Positions 15,554-28,400 of a DNA stretch of 64,000 bases are shown here, in pieces; within the stretch, counting starts at the first letter, position 1; the number at the start of each line of letters is the position of its first letter. Position numbers and translations under genes: made by a program. The stretch comes from Ignelater luminosus (taxonomy: Eukaryota; Arthropoda; Insecta; Coleoptera; Elateridae). Below the pieces are notes generated by a model. That model ran no database searches. It saw nothing but the letters and a program-made list of their open reading frames with translations, and had not been told where the DNA came from. The stretch spans positions 1 to 64,000 of the forward strand of contig VTPC01001660.1 of the NCBI GenBank assembly GCA_011009095.1. The letters are read 5' to 3'.

Positions 15554-16475
15554 TTACATCGACTCACCACTACCGAGCAGATCTCCAGGTAGGAACGAGT
15601 TTAAACTAGATGGCGTGGCTCTTGCTTGATCAGCACTATCTAAAGTGGCTGAGCCCCATAAACTGGCAGTGGAAGCATTATTTGGCCAACCAGTGCTCCA
15701 GGTATCACCAGCGGTACTAGGCTGTTTACCGCTGCTCCTCCAACCACCAGAGGAGCCACCCGGTTGTGAAGCTACCTGTTGCAACAAAGATTGAGCATCC
15801 CAATCTGTTGGATTTTCTGCCAATATTGTTGTGTTTCCAAGTACACAGTTATTTAAAGCAGTTTGAGCCTGGAATACAAAGATACTACATTAACAAAAAT
15901 GGCAAAACAATTCTTTCGATCGAAAATTATAATTTTTACACTCATAAATGTTAAGTAATCACTATCACTCATGAATTGGATCCGTTGATTATAATCATAG
16001 TTGGAAAATTTAGGAAAGAAATTATTTGCCAATTTTTATAACTATTACCTTGGTAGCTTCTTCACGGGTCGAGTATTTTGCAAGAGCAAAGCCCTGATGA
16101 AGGTACAAATGGAAACTTTGTAATGGGCCATGCTGCATACACAATGTACGAAGTGTTGAACCGTCAATCTGTAAACAAGCATTGGATAGTTTAAAAATTA
16201 ATATAACTTGAAATTAAAAAAGGAATTATACCTGAGCAGTCAAATTGCGTAGCAACAGCCATGGTGATGAACCCCAATTTCCAGAGCTGCGTTGGGCAGC
16301 CCAAGAAGTGGAGCCTAAATTAGTTGTCCAACCATTGAGAGTAGAAGCTCCTTTAGCTGCAAGACCTGGTGGTGGGCCACGAGACTTTGGTGCACCCCAC
16401 AGTTCTGAAGTTACGGCAGTAGAAGGATTGAGATCACCCAGTGTTCCTTTTGAAGTAGGTAGCTTATTTTGTGGA
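15554..16475 (-). CDS. gw: gawky exons 15-17: RRM and W-containing C-terminus
   Basis: Exon 15 (16475-16232) ends with the first RRM strand ([10 protein letters not shown]). Exon 16 (16168-16049) carries [19 protein letters not shown] and [16 protein letters not shown]. Exon 17 (15868-15554) finishes the RRM ([18 protein letters not shown]) and encodes the C-terminus with GGWRSSG, STGWPNN and SLWGSA before the TAA at 15556-15554. The RNP-like position reads GFALAKY rather than a canonical aromatic-rich RNP1, in keeping with the non-canonical RRM of this family. Confidence 0.94.
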
Positions 16476-19400
16476 CTATGGCAAAAAGAATTTTCAAAAA
16501 TATTTTTTTTCTATGATGATAATAAATTAATATTTACCTAGTAAATGCACTGGGTGTTGAAGCTGGCGGATTAAAACTCCAAGTAGAAGAACTGAGACTG
16601 AGAGGCTGAATGGTATCTCCACCGGGAGGAGAATTTTTACTGGGATTCATGTTAAATAATTCTGTATCTTTTATAGTGGCAATAGAGAGAGGCGAACGAA
16701 CTACTGAACCTGGGGTAATACTGGGATCGTCTTCAATTGACTTCATTTGATTGCCCTGCAGAACAAAACCATGAAGAATATTATAATTATATGCTGTTGG
16801 CAACTTACGAATCATACCATAATATAACAAAGTTAACTGAAGTTTATATAAAAAAAAACTATGTTTTTTATTTGATCTTTAGATAATATAAAAGTGAGAA
16901 ATACGCACACTAAAATTTATGTTCGTTTAATCAATTGGGATTGGTAGCTCAACATGTTCAAATAACATTTACTATAATTCTTCTTTATTAAATGTTTTAC
17001 TTATAAAAAAGTTAAGTTAGAAAATGCATATAAAAATTCAAATCTACACATGAATTAAAAAGTGATATAACATAGAATTTTGGATCGCACGATCTTCTCC
17101 CATATGGCACATGCCTTACTTTCATTTATTCCTGCAACAATGTTATGACAAAGCATCTCAATTTTTATGATGAATCACTTTTTTTGTATGTTTACACCAC
17201 TGGTTTTGTTTTGAAACAATTAAGTTTGAGAACTGCCATATCAAACACAACTTTTTTTATATTTGTTGAATATTAAAGTTAATTTAAATTATTTGTAAAA
17301 GTAAAAAGTTTGTACCAAAGGATAAACGTTTTCTTTAGTCTTCCTTTAATAGATTTTATTACAATGTCAATAACTTCATTACTGATAAATGTCAACTTCA
17401 AAATGAAAAAACAATCCAACTGTCAAATAATACATACAACCTACAACATAAAAACTAGGAAATGAGAAGTAGTGGTTACACATCTTACAGTGGGTGGACA
17501 GATTATTATGGACATTTAATTTTTTTAAAGAATAGTGAGAAAATGATAAGAAAATTATTTAAAAGTAAGTTTGTTATGATTATTAATAATAAATTAACTA
17601 TAATAAATGAAAAAAAGTAATTATTTCTAATATTTGGTCTATTTTTCTTTTGATTTATATAAATCTTGTATTCTAATGTTCATACTTTCAATTGAGTTAA
17701 TTCTAGTTTGCTTTAGTAAAGGGCTGTTAATCCAAATGTCTTCAATAACGTTCATTAACTGTTGTTTTGTAGTAATGTTTTTCTTGCCTACTTCCATTTT
17801 TAGGACATTCCTAACATTTTCGATGGGGTCCATGTCTGGGGAGTTTCCAGGTCAATCTAGAAGGTTTAGCCTTTTGTTTTTTATAAACTCAAGAACTCTC
17901 CTCAACTTGTGACATGGTGCTCCATCCTGTATGAATATGCATTTACTCGGGCGACCATACCAATCTTTAATTTATGGCAGTAATTGGGTTTTGAGGAAAT
18001 CCAATTATTGGTCTTGACGCATGATCCCATCGACAAAATACAGCCTTCCAGGACCTAAGTGACTTATACGCCCCAGACCATGACTGATGTAGGATGTTTG
18101 ACTCGTCGGATGCAGTTCTCATTGTATTTTTCATTTTTGTAGCGACGCATGTACCTACTTGTTCTAAGACGATTTGGATTTGACTTTCATTAGAATTACA
18201 AGTAAAATAATCCAACATTTTAAAAAAAATTTTTAAACCCGAAAATCTTGTTGAATACCTTTTACCAATAATCATTAGTGTGATTAAGATGATCCTTAGC
18301 CCACTTTAATCTGTTTTGTATCATTCGTTTGATTAATTTTTGGTTTTTGAACTGCAACGCATGTCTTTATGCCCTTTTCTTTTAAGCGTTGACGTATTGT
18401 TTATGATGATATGTTAATACCCTGCTCATTTATTACAGTTTTAACTTTTTTTAGAGGCCTTCGTCGATTTTCTAAAGCAACTTTTACAATTTGGCGATCT
18501 ATTCTTTCATTAGTTTTCTGTTTTGCACCGCATTTTCCTTTACGTCGACTTCCTACTGGTAACCCTACTTGTACTTTTTTGGCGATATTTTGCACAGAAC
18601 TTTTGAGATCCCCATTATAGCACTAATTTGCCTTATAGAATGGTTGGTGTGTTTTAATAAAGCTTCTACAGCTGTAATTTGAGTTTCATTCATATCTTTT
18701 TTCCATCCCATTTTGCAAACACCTAAATTCAACTATGTCATGATAGATTGCTTAAAAATATTAAATAGTTACCTAATAAACTTACTTAACAATTATCTCA
18801 TTTACGCAGATGAAACTGAATTTTATATAAATAGTTAAAATTTTAGCAAATTAAGATAAATACAACTTTAAAGCAAGCGCTTTATTGAGAGTAGAAAATA
18901 ACAATAACTGCACAATTTTATTAATTTGGCAGTTTAAATGCTAAAACAAAAAAATCAAACTTAATTTACTTTAATTTTTTATGGTATCTCTGCCTACTAA
19001 CTGCAATGTAGTGTTCATCGGATAACGTCACCTGCATTATACAGAATAGCAAAAAAGCAAGGTGTCCATAATAATCTGTCCACCCACTGTAATATGAGTA
19101 TCTATGTAGATTTAGAATTAAGTTTTAAAGCACTTGATCAAAGTATACAGTAATACCCCGCACTTTACGCGGCAGGTGGGACCGAGCGATAACCGTGTAA
19201 GTCGGGGTACAATTTTGCATATAAATATATACAAATTATGTTTAATTGGAACCAGAGACTAAAAAAAACAATAATTTAGAAAAAAAATGTGTAATACAAT
19301 CTTAGATAATACATCAAATTATATTATTATGAATTGCAAAAACGTAAACCAAAGTTATTTTGACACAGAAGGCTTCATAAAATCTAACCAAGTCATCTGA

Positions 19401-22400
19401 CGGATCAGATTTTTTCTTCTCATGCAAAATTTCCTCATTGAAGTCTATGTTTTCCAAAATTTGTAACCCTTTTTCAATTGAACTGAGGCCTTCTGTCAAC
19501 AAAAGACAAATTGATGAGAAGATTTAAAAACCGCATAACTGCGAATTCGCCTAAGTCAGGGTATTACTGTACTTTCAAATTATTCAATAATCCAGTAAGG
19601 CTGTTGCACTTACACTCATTGTATTTGAAAACTATTAGCTTTTTATACAAAACGTTTCCATATAAAGTTTCACTAATGTATGGTTTGGTTATGTGTTGAA
19701 TCTACAGGCACTGGATATACATTTAAAATGTCATTCTTTACATCACTGAGTAAACATTGGTAGTGCATATTAATAAAAACAGTTTATATCAGTTTATATT
19801 CTTCTTTTACTGTCCCACAGCAGATTAAGCTCTTCTACCATTACTTACCTTCCAGGGTTTTCCTGGTTCAAATTCAGGTACTAAGTCTGTAAGAGATTGT
19901 TGAGCAGGAGCTGGCCATTGTCCATCTTTATTATCAGGTGCACCAGAATCGGTGGTACCAGTCTCAGGCCAACCTCCTGTGTCAGCAGAACGGCCACTAG
20001 ACCACGGGCTACAAAAATTTATACTGGATAAAGACAAAAATGAGATTAATAAACATCTACTTTGGCACACAAATTTGTTTAATGCTGATATCTCTATTGC
20101 AGCAGTAAATTGATTCTTGGCAGCAAACAAAAGTAGAGATGAGTCAGCATATTATAATCAACAACAAGTTATTTACCCATCTGGCTGCGTCAATCCTAAA
20201 GGTAGATTTGGAGAACTGTTTGAAGGTGCAAGAGGCTTTGATAAGGGACCTGGAGCTCTGCTAAATTCTCCATTTTCTTCTTTATCGAGTGCTGGTAATT
20301 TCCATTGATTCAGTCTTGATTGTTGTTGACTCTGCAGTGGCATAGAAATTAGCACACAAGCAGGTATCTAATGGAACGATCTACTTACAACTTGAGGATC
20401 TTTAATACCAAGATCTCCAAAAGTATTCTGCAATGCACTGATAGAATCATGCATAGCATTGGTCTTGAAAATATCAGGTGGACCTCCAGTCGAACCGCCA
20501 AGGGTGTGTTGCTGTTGCTGTTTCACATAAATTGCTTGTTGAGCAGCGATTTGGTTCTGTAATAGAAACTTTTATAAATAATAACAAATTTCAGAAAAAC
20601 ATTGACTAACCTGTAAGTTAGTTATTTGTTGTTTCGTTTTGGTAATGAGAACTGAACACTGAAGCAACATATTATTTGGTTTTCCACTGAGAGCCTGTGA
20701 TTGAGCCACTGATTGTTGATTTACTAACTGCTGCAGATTTTTAATTTGTTGCAGCAACTGATTTAAGAGCACCAAAGTTTGTGGAGCTAATGGCTGGTTT
20801 AATATCTATGTAAAATAAGTATTTAATACATGACCAATGTAATTATCTTTGTATATTTCTACCTGATGGTTTAAATAGCCAGCCTGCACAGCCATCTGTA
20901 TTTGTTGCACCAGCATACGCAATTGTTGTGATGATGGGGTTGACTGGGGCTGCAAAGTGCGACCTGCTGCAGCTCCTCCAAAGCCCTGTGAACCACCACT
21001 CTGGGCTAGCATTTTCTGCATATTATTAATCAAACAATTGTTAGTAGCAGCAGAACCACTACCCATGTTATTTAGTAAATTAGGAGCATTGCTTCCCTAC
21101 AAACAATATTAACATTACAGGTGTAAACTGCATTCAGCAAGCAAGAAAAACAACTTACAGGTGGGAATGGCATTTGTCCAGAAGGTCCAGTAGGAAACCG
21201 CTGACCTGGGAACTGTCCAGGGCCTTGATGATCATAATGATCTTCATGCCGAGCACGCCAACTATCAATGCTAGCTCCACGGCCAGCACTCAAAATATCC
21301 AAAGCATCATCCATATTCATATCACGTAAACGTAAGGCATTTTCAACATCTTCTTTCTAATGATGCATCAATTCAAATTAACATTCACTAATATACATGT
21401 ATTTGAAGTAAGATTTTACCTTGTAGCCCATATCGACCAGTACACGAAATTGTTTAGAATTCCACACCATTTCCTTTGTAAGTGGTTGTTTTGGACCTTG
21501 TTTATGATTCCAGTCCATCTCGTTTTCCCACAATGGAGGACCCATTGGCTTCTGTTTACTCCATGGTCCACCTCCATCGTCCCAAGCAGGACCTGCTTCA
21601 TCCCAAGAACCATTACGTCCATGTCCCCAAACCGATCCGTCTGGTTTCAATCTGGTCTGAGCCATTCCTGGTGGCCCAGCTGCTCCACCACGTGCCATAT
21701 TGGCAGCAGTTGGTAAATCTTTCCAGTGAGAGCCTGCTTATAAAACGGTGAAATTGAAATATCTACGTTTTTCTCCCAATTAGTATTGTATTTCACATCT
21801 TATTAGGCACTTTTTGAGAATTTTGTAAAAAGGAGTTTTATTTGTCATTTAAATTTGGGCACCAACTGCTACGGTCATATGGCCCAGTGAGATTTAAGAA
21901 TTGCAGATTTCCCCCTTCTATCTCATTTTTAAAACTAAAATTTTGTTAAACAGAAGTAGGAGGAATTTATAACATACTTAAGATTTTTTTGTTTGAACCG
22001 TATTAGATATCCTAAAATTTGAACCAAATAACTTGAATTTAGAGGAAATATGCAAACTTCTAAGCCCGGGCTAACAGGGTTTTATTTTAATAAACTAGGA
22101 CTCTTGATAGGTTTGTTCATTTGATTAACGATTTTTTGAACTTTTTATGTCATAAGTTCAGCAAGTATAAAGAAAAAGATGATTATATTTACACTTAAAA
22201 TTGCAATATTTCATAGAATGTATTTAGTGCATTGAAGTACTGGTAACAAAAGTTTTGCAAAATGAAATCAGTATGTAAAAATTAAAACAAAGTATTAAAA
22301 AATAATTTCTTTATTATTTTTAGGTAAAATGTCTCCTAAGCAAGTGATTGTCAAGAATTTTATATTAATTTTTAGGTTGTCGGCCGTAAACACAGGTGTT

Positions 22401-25400
22401 CCTTTGGACGTTCTTCATTAAATTTCGGACAGTCATTTGTTATATTTTTACTGGCTTTTCTCCACAGAATCTTCATTTCTTTTACTGATAAAGTTGGTTT
22501 CTGCATTTTCTGCAGTTTTCGTTTTATAATTGCCCAGTACCTTTCGATGGGCTGCAATTCTGGCACATTAGGAGCGTTAAACACTTTTGGAACGAAATTT
22601 ATACTCTTAGCTTTATACCATTCAACAGCAGATTTTGAATAAAGTGCAGGCGCTATGATTTCTTAAAAAAGGTAGAAGTTGCCGGTTTAAACATTGCTTA
22701 ACATATGTTTCACCGTTAATTGTTCCTTTGGTAAAGAATCATGTGCTTCATTTCCCGTATTGACAGATGGCCTGCCAAATCAATATTTTTTCACCAAATT
22801 TTGTAACGGCAACTGTCTTTTAGGATTCCTCAAGATCACAACCAGGTGCTATTGAATAATATTGTGCGCCTGGTAGCATAGCCAAGTCCATTTTTACGTA
22901 CGTCTCGTCATCCATAACGACACACTTTCTTCTTTGCAAATTTCTGTTCGTAGAACTTCCTCAATAGTGTAATACTTTTAGAATTTTGTTTTTCAGATCT
23001 TTTGGGTGCCTTTTTCTTTTTAAATGTTCGAATGTTGTTCAGCTTTTTAATTTTTAAGACCATTACATGTGAAGTACCTGCTTTTTTGCAATACCCTTGA
23101 TGGACATTGAGGGATGACGATGAATGATGTGAACGACCCATTTTTCTAAATTCTTATCTATTAAACCTTTAGGACGACCAATTCTAGGTTTATCTTGCAT
23201 ACTCCTACCTTTTTTTAACCTCAAAACTACTCTTCAAACGGTGTAGTAATTTTTGTTGCACTTCCGAGCCAATTGTTTTAAACTTAGGATCCACAGACCA
23301 CTTGACCACTATTTCGCAGTGAATCTTTTCATTTCGTTTCATTTTTACAATCGTTTGCAATGGCAGCTACACAGCAGTAATCATACTTGACAACTACTTA
23401 GAAACAAAAAATAATCAACGCAAACCGATATTATTTTCAAATGTTTTGTACACTTTTTGAATGATTCATAATTTGCAAAACTTTTGTTACCAGTCCTTAT
23501 AAAGAAAGAGATGGTTATATTTATACTTAAAATTGCGATATTTCAAAGAATGTACATAGTGCATTTAAGGAGGTACAGGATGTACAGTCAATTTAAAAAG
23601 TTTACTCCGCAGTAGGTATCTGTAATTAGTATGCACTATGGAAAGGATAAACTTTTTTCGAGATTGTACTTTTAAAAATTAATATTTCAACTTGTGATTA
23701 AATGACTTTTGGCTTGTTGAAATTATTCTTTTATGTATGTAATTATCAAATCATTACAAAATGATTCATAATTACTATTAAATTTACATGAAATAATTAA
23801 TTTTTTATTATTAAATATTTTTTAAAAAAATAATAAAAAATTTGGCAGCGTAGCAACTTTAACCGTGTTTGCGCATGCGTCCACTGTATTATATTGTGTA
23901 TGTTTACAAATAAAGCAGAGGTAAAATTAATTTAACAAGATTCTTGAAAGCAATAAAAAACGAACCAAGAAAAAAAATGTTATTTTTGGAAAGGTAAACG
24001 AGTCACTGAAAAAATTTATAACCAACGGATTGCACAGTACAAATCTGGACAAAAAAGAAGGTTCAAGTGTCTAAGTCAAAAAGAATTATCACTAACTTAT
24101 TGAATTATTTGAAAAATTTAAAAACTACAATTTTATAAAACGTTTAATTATTTTTGCAATATTTAAAAAATTGGGCAATAATTTATTTATTAGGAATTAT
24201 TATTTAATTTTGTTATGTCTTATATAATAAAAGTTTTTTAAAAACTTTAACATTTATTTTTTGAAATACGATCTTGAATTTTGAATTTCCCTCTTAATCT
24301 GCCGTTGAGCCATTGCCATCGACATAACCCACATTAACTATGGCTGACTGCTTTTTAAAAATTAGTGTTTTTTAAAGTTAATTATTTTTATAAATAAGAA
24401 TCCTTGACATCTTTTTTTTCCAATAATCTCGAAAAAATTTTTTATGCACATGTAGTTTTTCAGAGCAGTGTCACCATTTTTTCATAGCTAACAGTATTGA
24501 TATATAGGTACGCGTGGGTTCTGCTATGCTGTCGTAATGTTAAATTGGTTATTTTTAATATTTTTTTATTAAAAAACTATAAACCCTAGGTCGCTAAAAT
24601 TTTCAGACAACAAATATCATAAATATTTTTATTGATCCTCAAAATTTCATGATGTTTTCATCATTTTCACTAAGGTCCTGTACCTCCTTAATGCAAGTTG
24701 TTTAATTAAATTATTAAATATAGTCCAGTTGTCTATCTAATTCATTTAGTAGACTGGCACACATTTTGAGTTTTTGAAAACTATAATGTATCTTTGGGGT
24801 AAGGTGCTTTACAGCAGGTTCTGTTTCCTACATAAGGTTTTATAGTGTAGTTTACCATTACTAAGATACCATTTCAATAGCTTACATTGTTTTTGAGATA
24901 CTTACAAATAACAAAAAATGGTAAATCTTATTTGAACACACTGTACTTCAAAAATGGTAAACTACAAGATAAAGACTTTATGCAAGAAACAAGATCTGCT
25001 ATAAAGCACTTTACCTAAAAAATTCTCTGGCAGTTTTCAAAAACTTCATGCTCGTCATTCTACAAATGAATTAAATAGAAAACTGGGCTGTATCTAATAA
25101 TTTGGCCAACCACTTAATACAAAATGGAAGATGAAACGATTGTTTCGTTATTAACAGGAAAGTAGATAAAACGTAAAAGTGTTGTCTAAATAATAAATAA
25201 TTAAAATAAAATTAAAACACGCTAGTCAACTGCAGTAATGTTGAATCAACAATTCCAGTTTTTAGGTTAGAGGTCAACACCATTGCATCAACAAGTATCA
25301 GTTTTTTAGGTTAGAAGTAGTATTTACTGCTTCTGCACTTTTTACAACACTTTAAGCAACAAACATAAAAAGTACAATTTAGTGGTGTTGCACTTCGACT

Positions 25401-28400
25401 AATGAACAGGTTTAGTGCAAATCCTTCTTAAGCAACATATAATAATCAGTATTAAATGCATTAGCAGGTAGAAGAATTATCAAGATATTTGAAAACTGTA
25501 AAAAATCAAAGTAAATGAGTGTTTCTCAAGTTTAAGTCTTGGTCCCTTTGAGCCTTCTCTTTTTGACATACTAAATTTTATTCGAGACATCTTTGGCTCG
25601 AGACTGTCGGCACAAAAACAAATACTTTTGTTTTATGTAAATCAATTCAAAATAGTGCATGACTTTCTATTTTAGGTTTTACATTGTTTTAATATTGAGG
25701 TTATGATTTTTCTGCAAACAGCTATATGTGGATTGTTTACAACACAAAGAAATATAACCTTCAAAAATTATATAAATAAAACATTGTCATATTAGCAAGA
25801 ACTAACCATAAGTAAACTAAAATCATTCTAAAACTTTAGTATGTTACAGTGTATCTTACATGTACTGTAAACAAATGACAAAAACAATGAACCATATTTA
25901 GCTACTGACACAAATACATAAAAACTAACCTTGCTGTGGGTTGCCCCATAATGAAGTACCATCATCATAATTAGGCATGGCCCGCCTTTGTGAAGGTGGT
26001 GATGGTTCTTCCCATCCACCAGTATTTGCTCCGGGACCTATAGGCATTTTACCTTGGTGATGCAAATGATGTGCTGCAGCTTGTGGGCCAGCTTGTCCCC
26101 AAAACGCTTCTGCTCCAGCGCCATTCAAACGACCTGTTATTCCTAATACATAGAAAGTTTTTCATTTATGTTACATAAAGTTTAAACAAAACCCTTTCAT
26201 AATGGGTCATGAAATTTTAAAGTACTGAAATGAGGTACTTAAAAAAGCAAAAAGAATTATAAAAGGAGATCCACTCTCAGACCCCTTTAATAGTATTAAA
26301 ATAGTTATGTATAACGGAAAAAGAAATTTCATTACCTCTGGGGTCTCCACGCATATCACCCCCGGGAAGGCGCATCTGTTCACGGGGGTCTAACATGCGC
26401 ATGGGGTCCGAGCTGCCAGCACGCATATCCCTAAGGTCAGGTCGCATATCTCGAGGGTCCATGCCTGCAGCCCGGGGATCGGTTGAGCGCGGATCTCCCC
26501 ATCCAGCTGCACCTGCAGTCCCCCATTCTGTTTCTTTCTTGGGGGCTACAAACAAATTGTTAGTAAATATTAAATGTTTTCATAATTATTACAAAAAGAA
26601 AGAAGAATGAAAAATAAGATAATTTTGATACTGAAATTCATAAAGCTAGATGGGGATAATACTACTCTTTTTAACTTGGAATCAGAAAAAAAATAACATA
26701 TTAGTAACAATTAGTAACGAACAAATTGTGCATTTGCATGTTGCTTGGTACCTTTAATTTGTATGTGAGTGTGACTAAACCAAAATTTTAACTTCTAAAC
26801 TACAGTACCAATCACCACAAACACTTTAATCTCCTTTCTGACCATTAATTGCAACAGTTGAAAATACTGCTACACATTCTTTCAGAAAGTAAGTAGCTCT
26901 ACAATTGATGATGACTGTTTAATAAAAACTTACCTCCCCACATAGTGCCTCCTCCTCCTCCACCACCACCGCCACTGCTTGCATTATTACCCCACTGTTG
27001 TTGAGCAGCTGGTACACCTGTCCAAACATTAGAACTATCTGCTACATCATCATCTTCACCCCAAGTACCACCAATATTTGTAGCGGGTGTGTGGCCCCAA
27101 GGTTTTTGTTGAGGCTGAGGTGGAGGTTGACCACCATTACGTAAATTAGCTTCCCACAATTCGGTTCCGTTATTGACAGCTGGTTTCCATGGTGGAGCCC
27201 CACTACCATCAATTTTCATTAGAGGTTCGGGACTACCAGGAATATCCCAGTTTGTGTCTTGATTTATATGCTAAATTGAATTAATTACCCTTTAATATTC
27301 CAGTTCAATTCTTTTGCAAAACTGTAAACTTACACCACCCCACCCATCATGACTAAATATAGCTTCTCTCATGTTATTAAGCTGTTCCAGTTGCTGTTTG
27401 GTAGAATTAGTAGGATGAGCCTGATTTGCAGCATTGGGCTGAGGTGTGGTAGTGGAATTTCCAGCAGTGCTAGTTGAGGGTCCAGTTGGAGGTTTATTGC
27501 CTGGTTGTCCCCAACCAGTGTTGTTTGATTGAGATGTCGGTGGGTTTTGACCATTTTGTTGAAGGTTAGGATTTGATTTGTTTGCTAAAATAACATATAA
27601 TCCGTTGGAATAATAAAATAAACAACAATAAAAATAACTATTGTTATAGCCGTTACCGAACCAAATTCGATGATACTTTACATTTTGATGTTAATTGGAA
27701 GTCAAAATCACTTTCTACCTATGTGCTTACCATCTTGAGATTGAGGTCCTTGTCCTGTTGCAGGAGGGCGGTTGGCATTATTCCACTGCTGAGTACCTGT
27801 ATTATTTGTATTGGCAGCATTTGCAGAGCCCCAGCCACTTGAATTATTTGCTGAACACAAAAACAAAGTAGACAATTAGATTTTGACTTGGCTTATGATG
27901 AGTGTTGGAGTATACAGTAGAGAAAAGAACAAATGAACCAACATTAAAATCGCTAAAGAAGCTAAATGAAGTAGGTCGAGTTGGTTCGGTAACTTTGTTA
28001 GTTTATATAAACCTACCATTACTATTACTGGCCTGTTGTGAAGGAGGTGTACCCCATCCAGAAGTTCCAGTGCTTAAGGAGCTTTCTCCTCCGCCACACA
28101 ATCTAAGTGGCAGTATGTGGCCAAGTCGTTCTAAATGTCGTGTGCGCTGACTTAGTGTAATAAGCCTCTCGAGGCTATAAGTCTCGTTGTCGCTGAGTTT
28201 CGAATTGCAATGAGTAGTTGAACTAGTTGTGTTAGCATTTTTCGTGAGGTTCAGTTCAATGAGGTCACCTTCGAGGTTTTCAGACTTTTGGTTGGGAATG
28301 TCTTGTCCGAAGAGTTGTAGAGCACCAAACTTACATTCTAACTTATCGCTATTATTGTGTGCGACCGCCGTGTGGTCGTTACGTTGTATTTTTGGTACGG

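Larger units (their letters stand above)
16756..19848 (-). other. gawky intron 13, carrying two DNA transposons
   Basis: Bounded by donor GTAAGT at 19848 and acceptor CTGCAG ending at 16756. It contains a pogo-like element (19148-19569) and a Tc1-like relic (17488-19089) only 58 bp apart. Bases 16756-17487 and 19570-19848 show nothing else. Confidence 0.85.
21734..25929 (-). other. gawky intron 6, a 4.2 kb transposon-filled intron
   Basis: Bounded by donor GTTAGT (25929) and a NAGNAG acceptor (ending 21734). It holds, in order on the plus strand, a DD37E-like relic (22240-23493), a TTAA-flanked element (23569-24687) and a fold-back MITE (24711-25100). Bases 25101-25929 and 21734-22165 show nothing recognisable. 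Confidence 0.85.

Noticed and set aside
21360-21751. Plus-strand frames of 118 and 89 codons
   Set aside because: Antisense shadows of gawky exon 7.
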